From Bacillota bacterium (GTDB lineage: Bacteria > Bacillota > Bacilli > Bacillales > Cytobacillaceae), in NCBI GenBank assembly GCA_023389895.1, contig JAEWDX010000154.1:1-5613 (forward strand): a stretch of 5,613 nt of DNA, given 5' to 3'. How positions within the stretch are numbered: the first letter of the stretch is position 1; each line of letters begins with the position of its first letter. The notes under the pieces were generated by a model. The model saw nothing but the letters and a program-made list of their open reading frames with translations, was not told the DNA's origin and did not search any database. The position numbers and the translations under genes are program-made. Positions 1 through 5,561 of the stretch are shown piece by piece.

Positions 1-176
1 ACTAGTTGAATTCCCGAGATAATTATAGAAACTAATGAAATAAATGTAATTGTAAATCCATTAACAAGATTCTTTCGTTTTCCCTGGAACAATAAAATAA
101 TAGAAAGAACAATTAAACTAATAATAAACGTAATAAAAATTAATCTTGACCAATCATATATACCTAAACCTTCCAT
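1..176 (-). CDS. Small membrane protein, N-terminal part (runs off window)
   Basis: This minus-strand gene starts at ATG 176..174 and leaves the window after 58 complete codons, so its C-terminus is not visible. The start is well supported: a GAGGGGG Shine-Dalgarno sequence lies at 190..184, seven bases from the ATG. The visible protein has a short polar N-terminus (MEGLGIYDWSR), a hydrophobic segment at about residues 12-30, a positively charged turn (QGKRKN, 31-36) and a second hydrophobic segment at about 41-58. This fits a small integral membrane protein with at least two helices. The positive charges in the turn predict a cytoplasmic loop with the N-terminus outside, which is inference. 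No family is recognisable. It lies 88 bp downstream of the 265-756 gene on the same strand, but its own strong ribosome binding site means it need not depend on that gene. Confidence 0.7.
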   Translation of the reverse strand, partial: MEGLGIYDWSRLIFITFIISLIVLSIILLFQGKRKNLVNGFTITFISLVSIIISGIQL

Positions 177-212
177 CACATATCCCCCTCTTAAGTTGGA
201 CATAAAATAAAA

Positions 213-230
213 GTATGTAACTTAACATAC
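213..230. repeat. Short inverted repeat in the gap before the membrane gene
   Basis: The arms GTATGT and ACATAC are perfect inverted repeats around a 6-base centre. They sit in the 88 bp gap between the 163-residue ORF and the start of the membrane gene. This could be an operator or a small hairpin. The arms are only six bases long in AT-rich sequence, so chance is a real alternative. No convincing promoter hexamers were found next to it. Confidence 0.25.
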
Positions 231-264
231 CCGCACCATTGAACAACGAATATAGTTTTAAAAA

Positions 265-756
265 TTAGCTGTTTAAAAGTGATGAAAAATCATAAAAAGT
301 ATTTAATACATCTTCACCTAAAGGATGAGCAAAATCTTGTGATTTTAAAGGTAATATCCCTTCACTTTCGAGTTGTTTTAAATATCTTTGAAATCCTTTA
401 TCAACAGCTTCTAGATACTTCTTTAAATTAAATTGATATTTATATATACCTTTTGGATAGTGACTTATATGTTCAATAAAAATGTTATTACCATCACAAA
501 AAAAATTATAATAATCAAAGTTTCCATGACATTCTAATTGGGCTTGTTTAATTTCTCCCTTATAAAGTTTTGAAAGTGTTAATAAGAATTGTGGTATTGC
601 CACAAAACCAATACCTGATTTAAAACTAAATAAATGTGTGTCACTTGAAACGTCAAATTGAATATCTCCGCCCAGGAAACAGATATTAATAATACACTTA
701 TAACCAGATTCCAAAAATCTCCCCCCATTAACACTTTCTTCTTCAATGTAGTGCAA
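265..756 (-). CDS. Hypothetical protein, 163 residues, doubtful start
   Basis: This is an open frame of 163 codons ending in TAA. I do not recognise the family. It has no signal peptide and no continuous membrane helix. It begins acidic (HYIEEES), has a beta-rich middle with many aromatic residues (FDYYNFFCDG at about 80-89), and an amphipathic, helix-like C-terminal third (YLEAVDKGFQRYLKQLESEG at about 114-133). The size and composition resemble small cytoplasmic immunity-like or uncharacterised Bacillus proteins, which is a guess from style only. The first usable start is TTG at 756..754, with an in-frame TAA two codons upstream and no Shine-Dalgarno sequence. A second possibility is the TTG at residue 15, preceded by a GGGGGGAG stretch but with short spacing. 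A coding-like stretch in another frame directly upstream (757-827) suggests that the true N-terminus may have been frameshifted away. Confidence 0.6.
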   Translation of the reverse strand: MHYIEEESVNGGRFLESGYKCIINICFLGGDIQFDVSSDTHLFSFKSGIGFVAIPQFLLTLSKLYKGEIKQAQLECHGNFDYYNFFCDGNNIFIEHISHYPKGIYKYQFNLKKYLEAVDKGFQRYLKQLESEGILPLKSQDFAHPLGEDVLNTFYDFSSLLNS

Positions 757-847
757 TGCTTAAGAAAACTTAGAAACTCAATTTTAATTTTATTATTTAT
801 TTCAGACTCGAATATAATAGTTTTAACCCTTTAAAGAACCATAATCT

Positions 848-890
848 GAGCTTTACAACGGCTCTGTTCTTCAACTTAAGCACCCGTTCA
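848..890 (-). repeat. Possible Bacillaceae intergenic repeat remnant
   Basis: Read on the minus strand, this non-coding stretch contains CGGGTGCTTAAGTTGAAGAA followed by GAGCCGTTGTAAAGCTC, the latter with a short GAGC/GCTC inverted pair. The CGGGTGC...GTTGAAGAA wording resembles a sequence I remember as recurring between genes in Bacillaceae genomes. That is memory, not something the window shows, because only one copy is present here. Apart from this and the possible frameshifted gene start at 757-827, I see nothing in the 757-927 gap. Confidence 0.25.
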
Positions 891-927
891 ATACAAGTCT
901 ATGAAAAACGGATAACTAAATTCCGTT

Positions 928-1168
928 CTATATTAGAATAACCTCAATTGGTTCCTCATTATTCTCTTCGGCACTCAAAGCATCTTCGTTTTATAAATCC
1001 TTCGTACCAGAATTGATTTTTAATGTTCTTTTTTAACTCTTCTGCACCTTCGAAGTATATTTCAAAGTCTCTCTTATTGTAATGTTCAAAAATTTCTCCA
1101 CTTGTTTAATAAGAAAAAGAGTATTAAATCTTCATAAATTTTTTCAATAACACATCTGATAGGGGAAT
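928..1168 (-). pseudogene. Decayed coding remnant of unknown function
   Basis: No intact frame exists here, but the minus strand reads like a broken protein gene. One frame gives IPLSDVLLKKFMKI, then a stop, YSFSY, a second stop, and then a protein-like run beginning TSGEIFEHYNKRDFEIY at 1105 and continuing through EGAEELKKNIKNQFWYEGFIK. At an A run near 989-993 the sense moves to another frame, which gives NEDALSAEENNEEPIEVILI before a TAG at 930..928. A one-base indel joins the two parts into a charged, soluble-looking C-terminus with an acidic tail. Two stops plus a frameshift make this a decayed gene rather than an active one. The family is not recognised. The remnant begins almost directly after the stop of the membrane ORF at 1170, so the two may once have been adjacent genes. 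Confidence 0.45.
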
Positions 1169-1169
1169 T

Positions 1170-1400
1170 TCACAAGTATAGAATATATGAAATAGCTCCC
1201 AAAGTTAGTATACTTACAACTGACTGTATCCAAATTATTTTGTTATTGATTCCAGCTTTCTTTTCAAGTATAAAGATATAATTATTGACTAAGGAAAAAC
1301 CTATTAAAGTTAGCACAAAGCCTTGTACATCATACATTAACGTAAAATATCTTATCACCCCTAATCCAACCACTATCATTCCAATAGTACCAACAACCAT
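1170..1400 (-). CDS. Small three-helix membrane protein, probably 5'-truncated
   Basis: From ATG 1400..1398 this frame encodes 76 residues with three hydrophobic segments, at about 2-19, 25-45 and 58-76. The loop between the last two is positively charged (EKKAGINNK), and the stop follows the last helix directly. It would be a small inner-membrane protein of unknown function. The ATG has no convincing ribosome binding site. The same frame stays open upstream to 1475 and gives a polar, coding-like extension (LEAGKWNKEQGERLINNES and onward), but this contains no ATG, GTG or TTG. The real gene therefore probably began further upstream and has lost its start, which makes this more likely a pseudogene than an expressed gene. 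A GGGGGAAAGG stretch upstream instead faces an out-of-frame ATG that opens only about 16 codons. Confidence 0.45.
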   Translation of the reverse strand: MVVGTIGMIVVGLGVIRYFTLMYDVQGFVLTLIGFSLVNNYIFILEKKAGINNKIIWIQSVVSILTLGAISYILYL

Positions 1401-1475
1401 ATTTGTATATAGATTTTTGCTTTCATTATTAATAAGCCTTTCCCCCTGTTCTTTATTCCACTTACCTGCTTCAAG

Positions 1476-1686
1476 TTAAAAATCCCCAATTGTAATCTCT
1501 TTCGAGAAAAGTGGTAACAATTCCTTTAATATAGAGAATTTATAAGGCGATAGAACATGTCACAAAAAATATAAAAGTAGGACAATCAAAGATATTATTA
1601 AATATTCATGAAAGGATACAGTTTTTCAAGAGGGAGTCGCAAGATTTGAATGAGATGACCTCAGTTTTATTTAGAATCCTTGCCTA
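1476..1686. other. Gap with short open frames on both strands, no complete gene
   Basis: On the minus strand, 1559..1476 reads 27 codons containing SPYKFSILKELLPLFSKEI and ends in TAA directly before the open extension of the membrane ORF, in the same frame. This may be the same decayed gene interrupted by a stop, or the tail of another. On the plus strand a different frame stays open from 1535 to 1762 without a start near its beginning. It reads YKAIEHVTKNIKVGQSKILL and onward to LNEMTSVLFRILAYQ, before running antisense into the transposase fragment. Neither frame can be assigned to a family. The sequence probably holds gene debris. Confidence 0.25.
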
Positions 1687-2315
1687 TCAATTACTTTTCT
1701 CCTTCATGACAATGCCTTTCTTCCTTTCTCGTATGGCTTGGTTTTTAAGGCGTGTTTGCGTTTGATTGTCTGTTAAACGATGGATAATAACACGTGCTGG
1801 AAGCTTCTGATTTTGGTCTATGTATGCCTCGGGGATTTCCATCGTTTCACCAGTAGTTAGGACGGACATCATTTGTGCCATATCAAGCTTGATATATTCT
1901 GTTTGCTTTTTTATCGTGCCATTGTTGAAGTATTCTGGTTCAGGATTTTTGATATAAATACGTGTATTTAGCTTCAACCGCGAGATATAATAAGCCTCTT
2001 TATCATGAATGGCTTGTAAGTCTCCTAAATCAAAGTAACCAAGATCGCGTAAACATAAATCACCCTCCTCTATTGTTTTAAGGCAGTTGGTACCGTATGT
2101 TTTATCATTGTTCTTGCCGGGACCTATCTGTACGTTTAAAAATTGGCCACTCAGTAAATCGTATTCCAATTGGATTTTAATCCCCGCAGTATTACTACTC
2201 CCTCCACAGCCTTGATAGTCAGTAGCGAAGGAATCAGGCAGCTAAACACAGTCGCATCTAAAATCCGAATACGTTCGAAAGCAGAAATTATGTGTGAAGA
2301 TAGTGATTGATTTAA
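1687..2315 (-). pseudogene. IS231-like (IS4 family) transposase, internal fragment
   Basis: This is the middle of a DDE transposase of the IS4 family, IS231 type, which cuts and pastes its element through an RNase H-like active site. Upstream of the long open frame, one frame reads FERIRILDATVF, the first-Asp motif (Asp codon 2258..2256). At about 2239-2243 the sense shifts by one base into the frame reading LPDSFATDYQGCGGSSNTAG and on through QLEYDLLSGQF. A single-base deletion restores the expected DATVF-S-LPD order. The second Asp is in LCLRDLGYF, and KLPARVIIHRL and RERKKGIVMKEKS are also typical of the type. The frame stops at 1687 right after MKEKSN, where relatives continue to the YSLRWQIE-type catalytic Glu region, which is absent. 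The 160-codon stretch from TTG 2169 is only the open part and not a real start. No element ends are visible. Confidence 0.85.
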
Positions 2316-2706
2316 ACAGAGTTTTAGAGGTGAATCTCTTACTGGAAAAAGAGGGGTTTATTACGTGGTCGTTAACCGTAAAGCCAAGAATTCTACTGAA
2401 TTTGGAGGAAATACAGTGGCTGGAGTTGTACTGAGACCAGGTCAGTTTGATGGAATGACTACGAGTTCAGCACGTTGTCCAGATACTAGTAGTAGTGCAT
2501 GGTCAGAATCTCTAAATGTCGCTCAAAATGGAGGAACAAATCCAATTGGAAAATGTCTGTGGTTTAACACTAATACTTTATATGGAAATCGCACTAAAAT
2601 TGTAAATAGTAAAGAACACTACACATTTGACCGTACTAATTATAAAGAGGTTGTCGAAAAAGTAATTATAGGTAACCATACCTTCTTCCGAGTGGCAGGT
2701 TATTAA
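2311..2706 (+). pseudogene. SleB-type cell wall hydrolase domain, 5'-truncated
   Basis: The product matches the catalytic domain of SleB-like (Hydrolase_2) cell wall hydrolases, which cleave cortex or cell wall peptidoglycan and occur in spore germination enzymes and in prophage-type proteins. Visible family signatures are VVVNRKAKN, NTVAGVVLRPGQF, CPDTSSSAWSESL, GGTNPIGKCLWFN and the terminal GNHTFFR, ending in TAA at 2704-2706. The frame is open from 2311, just after a TGA, and already reads RGESLTGKRGVYY from 2326. That is the second half of the usual GEARGE-type catalytic-Glu motif, so the gene is cut through its active-site motif. The N-terminal remainder is missing and is replaced by the IS231-like fragment. 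A GTG at 2365 with AGAGGGG eight bases upstream could start a 113-residue product, but it would lack that motif. I infer an inactive remnant. Confidence 0.75.
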
Positions 2707-2741
2707 TTCATAAAATTGACCCTACTCTATATAAATAATTA

Positions 2742-2777
2742 ACCAAAGGCTGTCGAGACTTCTCGATAGCCTTTGGT
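2742..2777. terminator. Long hairpin, probable bidirectional terminator
   Basis: The left arm (2742-2758) and right arm (2761-2777) pair over 17 positions, with one G-T wobble and a very tight centre (CT). The hairpin lies 35 bp after the SleB-like stop (plus) and 21 bp after the lipoprotein stop (minus), between convergent genes. Neither side has a classic long T run. The minus-strand side is followed by TTAATTATTTATAT, which is the more U-rich exit, so it probably serves the lipoprotein transcript best. Confidence 0.75.
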
Positions 2778-2798
2778 ACTTTCATATGTTTTGGATGG

Positions 2799-3536
2799 TT
2801 AATCATATGATTGAAAGTCAATTGATTTTGCTTGGTACATTTTATCTTTGAATTCGTAAACAATTACAATTTCTCCAATAACAGTTGTTGGGGAAATTTG
2901 AACCTCGATTTTAGCAATAAGTCGATTATTATCATTTACATCAAATTTGATATTATTACCGAAATATAAATCATCAAATAAAGTTTCGGGTTGAATGCCT
3001 AACTGTTTTACATCAATCTTATACTTTTTATTACCTATGCATATTTCAGCTTCACTTGGGGATAGTTTCGTAATTGTGTTTTTTAATACTACTGCAATCG
3101 GGTTGTCAACAAGCACTTCCACAAGTGTATTATCTTCTATACGAAAAACATGAGCTTCTTGCTCCAAGGCACCTGTACCTGCCCCAATAGTTAGAACAAT
3201 AACTAATTCCTCTTTTCCATTAGTATCAATATCTTTGAAGGTAATTTGTGGTGCCCAAGTTGGATTGGTGATATTCATCCAATATGGCTTTGGATATGTA
3301 CTACCTTTATAATCAATTTTGAAATCCCTGAATAATCCAGCACCTTTTTTTGCATAAATGATTATATTTTCTGCATCTAATTGTGCTACAACAATATAGT
3401 CTTGAGTTTCTTGCAATTCATCCTGTGTTTCATTAGTATTGATGTTTTCTGGATTTACTATACTTGAGGTTGATTCGCTATTTAGGCATCCTGCTAAAAA
3501 AAGCAAAAAAACAGAAAGAAAAAATATATGTTTCAT
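2799..3536 (-). CDS. Secreted lipoprotein, 245 residues, unknown role
   Basis: The start is firm: ATG 3536..3534 has GGAGG at 3548..3544, seven bases away. The N-terminus is a textbook lipoprotein signal, with MKH, a hydrophobic core and the lipobox LAGC at residues 14-17. Cys17 would be lipidated and the protein held on the outer face of the membrane. A Ser/Asn/Glu-rich linker (about 18-46) leads to a beta-rich folded domain. Residues 102-111 (DIDTNGKEEL) resemble the Asp-rich calcium-type loop of FG-GAP/VCBS-like repeats, followed by VIVLTIGAGTGAL. The rest alternates short strands and ends in FQSYD. The exact function is not known. It lies 33 bp downstream of the alpha/beta hydrolase gene on the same strand, which suggests an operon. 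Since it looks intact, it may still be expressed even though its upstream partner is broken. Confidence 0.85.
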   Translation of the reverse strand: MKHIFFLSVFLLFLAGCLNSESTSSIVNPENINTNETQDELQETQDYIVVAQLDAENIIIYAKKGAGLFRDFKIDYKGSTYPKPYWMNITNPTWAPQITFKDIDTNGKEELVIVLTIGAGTGALEQEAHVFRIEDNTLVEVLVDNPIAVVLKNTITKLSPSEAEICIGNKKYKIDVKQLGIQPETLFDDLYFGNNIKFDVNDNNRLIAKIEVQISPTTVIGEIVIVYEFKDKMYQAKSIDFQSYD

Positions 3537-3569
3537 CTAAAATCCTCCCACCTCACATATGAATCAATT

Positions 3570-4473
3570 TTATCTTTTATTCATCTTCATAATTGAGCTA
3601 ATTAAAATATCAGGTCTATCGATATGTATGGAATGACTGGAATTTTGTGCTATTATCAATTCGCTGTCCTCGCTAAGGTTAACTTGGTCCAAAATAAGTT
3701 TGTGCCAGGTATCTTCAAGCAGTCTTAACTCTGACTCTGGTTGGCCTTCCATAGTACCCAAATGAATGTTATATTTTTTATCACGTCCAATTACAACTAG
3801 GGGGATATTAGGAAAATCACTGAGTCCCTTTATAATATCAGCATCTTTTCTCCAGTTTTTGATTTCAGAATACATTACTTTGTATAAAGCAGGATTTATT
3901 TGAAATTCTAATAAGTGTTTCTGTATATCCGGTGGCAATAGCTTCTGTTTTTCTGTCAGAATAGGCTTAATTATTTCATTTAACTCAACTGTATCCATCG
4001 AAGAATATGAACTACATTTTTCCATCCAAATTTCTTCAGTTGAATCCTCGTTTAAAACAGGCAAATCTAATTCATCTAAGGCCTTCAAATCAACAGAAGT
4101 TGAATCTACTAACACTATACCAGCTATCTTATGAGGAAACTCCTTCACAAAATGTTGAGCACATAAACCACCATACGAATGCCCAGCAAGTACTATAGGT
4201 TTATCTATGTAAAGCAAACTCATTATTTCATTTATCTCATTTACAACTTGCTCTGTGTTACGAACTTCAGTGCCAATTTTTACTCTCTCCAAGTCCAGGT
4301 CTATGGTACATTAACACTCTATTTGTCTTGCTTAATATTTCAGTCACTTCGTACCATTCATGGAATGAACTCCCCATTCCAGTAAGTATAATTATTTGAA
4401 TACCATTTGTTCCTTTTAATAGAACCTCAACTTCATTTTCCTTTAATTTTGGCGGTTTTCTAAAAGATTGTTG
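3570..4473 (-). pseudogene. Alpha/beta hydrolase, frameshifted and 5'-truncated
   Basis: The gene belongs to the alpha/beta-hydrolase superfamily. The nucleophile elbow GHSYGG, a VVIGRD strand end with the likely acid Asp, and SSHSIHIDRP with the catalytic His give a complete Ser-Asp-His triad. The substrate is unknown, and an esterase or lipase-like role is inference. The longest open piece (from TTG 4292) lacks the N-terminal strands, and these are found just upstream in another frame: EVEVLLKGTNG, IIILTGMGSSFHEWYE (an oxyanion-type region) and VLMYHRPGLGES. The frames join if one A is removed from the A5 run at 4281..4277, giving GLGES-KIGTEVRNTEQ. The upstream frame is closed by TAG at 4476..4474 and has no start codon before GMG, so the 5' end is also missing. 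The IS1595-type element begins right there, and its insertion is the likely cause. The lipoprotein gene follows 33 bp downstream. Confidence 0.8.
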
Positions 4474-4499
4474 CTATTATACGAAAGTTATCCGAGAGT

Positions 4500-4508
4500 T
4501 GTTATAAT
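4500..4508 (+). promoter_or_regulatory. Extended -10 promoter for the transposase
   Basis: TGTTATAAT is a perfect TATAAT preceded by TG with one base between, an extended -10 element for the main vegetative sigma factor. The best position for a -35 (about 4480-4485, TACGAA) is poor, which is common for extended -10 promoters. It lies 37 bases before the ATG of the transposase gene, inside the presumed left end of the element. Confidence 0.55.
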
Positions 4509-4544
4509 ACATAATAATAACATTCAGATGGGGTGGCGTTTCGC

Positions 4545-5561
4545 ATGGCAAAATCATGGTTAGACCTTTATGCACAGTTTACGGACTTGTCTGAGAAGGA
4601 TAAACAGCAATTGGTTGAAGCGATAAAAAACGATGTGAATGCCGAACCCAAGAAAGTTATTGGGCTATATGAAGGTATTCGTGAAGCTCGTTTTCGGAAC
4701 GGATTAGCATGTGTTCATTGCGGAAGTCTTCGTGTGAAGCGAGACGGAACGTATCGCCAACGCCAACGTTATTTATGCAAAGATTGCGGAAAAAGTTTCA
4801 ACGATATAAGTGGAACTCCCCTTTCTGGCACACATTCCCCAGAGAAATGGATGCGATATTTCTTAATGATGGTTGAAAATAAAGGGAAGTCATTACCAAA
4901 AATTGCTGTTGAACTCAATATTCACGTCTCTACTGCCTTTTATTGGAGACATAAGATTCTAAATGCCCTGCGTTCATTAGGTCATACAACACTTCAGGGC
5001 ATTGTAGAGAGTGATGAAACATATATCTTGGAAAGTGACAAGGGAAAGAAGGGCGGCATCGAACATCGTAAACCTCGAAAAAGAGGCGGTACGGCACAAA
5101 AACGTGGGATAAGTGATGAACAAGTATCTATTGTAGTCGCTCTTGACCGTAATGGTGCGATTCTCTCAAAGTTAGCTGGACGTGGACGAGTTACAGCGTC
5201 TCAAATCAATGATGTAATGGGGAATCTGCTACGTGGAGACGCTGTGTTATGTACGGATTCTGCAACCAATTACAAGTCTTTTGCCAAGCAAAATAATATT
5301 AACCACGAAGTGATAAACATTCGTAAAGATGGGTATGTAAAAAAAGGCATTTACCATATCCAACATGTTAATCGATATCATGGTGAACTGAAATATTGGT
5401 TGAAACGTTTTGATGGTGTGGCAACACGCTACCTGGACAACTACTTGTTTTGGTTTCGGTTTCTTGAATTGAACAAAAACCAAGATGACAAGTTAGTTTC
5501 AAATGCAATATTATTGGCATCGTGTCAGAAGCCTACCTTTACAACAGTAAGTTCCTTTTAA
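4545..5561 (+). CDS. IS1595-family (ISXO2-like) transposase
   Basis: This is an intact DDE-type transposase that mobilises its own insertion sequence. The start chosen is ATG 4545, because GGGGTGG at 4530-4536 is eight bases from it. The in-frame GTG at 4533 overlaps that ribosome binding site and would add four residues. The protein has 338 residues. In numbering from the ATG, a zinc ribbon has CVHCG (Cys56, Cys59) and CKDCG (Cys78, Cys81), followed by a helix-turn-helix-like stretch (LPKIAVELNIHVSTAFYW). The RNase H-fold core has Asp157 in VESDETYI, Asp238 in CTDSATNY and Asn276 with Lys283 in HVNRYHGELK. This is the DDN-K variant known in this family, in which Asn replaces the usual Glu. 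NYLFWFRFLE near the C-terminus is also typical. There is no frameshift or early stop, so the element could be active. Confidence 0.92.
   Translation: MAKSWLDLYAQFTDLSEKDKQQLVEAIKNDVNAEPKKVIGLYEGIREARFRNGLACVHCGSLRVKRDGTYRQRQRYLCKDCGKSFNDISGTPLSGTHSPEKWMRYFLMMVENKGKSLPKIAVELNIHVSTAFYWRHKILNALRSLGHTTLQGIVESDETYILESDKGKKGGIEHRKPRKRGGTAQKRGISDEQVSIVVALDRNGAILSKLAGRGRVTASQINDVMGNLLRGDAVLCTDSATNYKSFAKQNNINHEVINIRKDGYVKKGIYHIQHVNRYHGELKYWLKRFDGVATRYLDNYLFWFRFLELNKNQDDKLVSNAILLASCQKPTFTTVSSF

Noticed and set aside
1..13. ACTAGT and GAATTC restriction-like sites at the very start, possible cloning junction
   Set aside because: The membrane-protein reading frame runs straight through both sites, so they look like ordinary genomic sequence.
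1285..1479. Plus-strand open frame of 64 codons
   Set aside because: It is antisense to the membrane ORF and its coding-like upstream extension, and its Thr/Pro/Ile-rich translation looks like the shadow of hydrophobic codons on the other strand.
4007..4385. Two overlapping plus-strand open frames (4007-4198 and 4179-4385)
   Set aside because: Both are antisense to the alpha/beta hydrolase coding sequence, have no ribosome binding site and no recognisable motif.
4533..4547. GTG 4533 as the transposase start
   Set aside because: The GTG lies inside the GGGGTGG sequence that serves as ribosome binding site for ATG 4545, which is the better start.
5247..5483. Minus-strand open frame of 78 codons
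   Set aside because: It is antisense to the catalytic core of the IS1595 transposase and mirrors its conserved codons.
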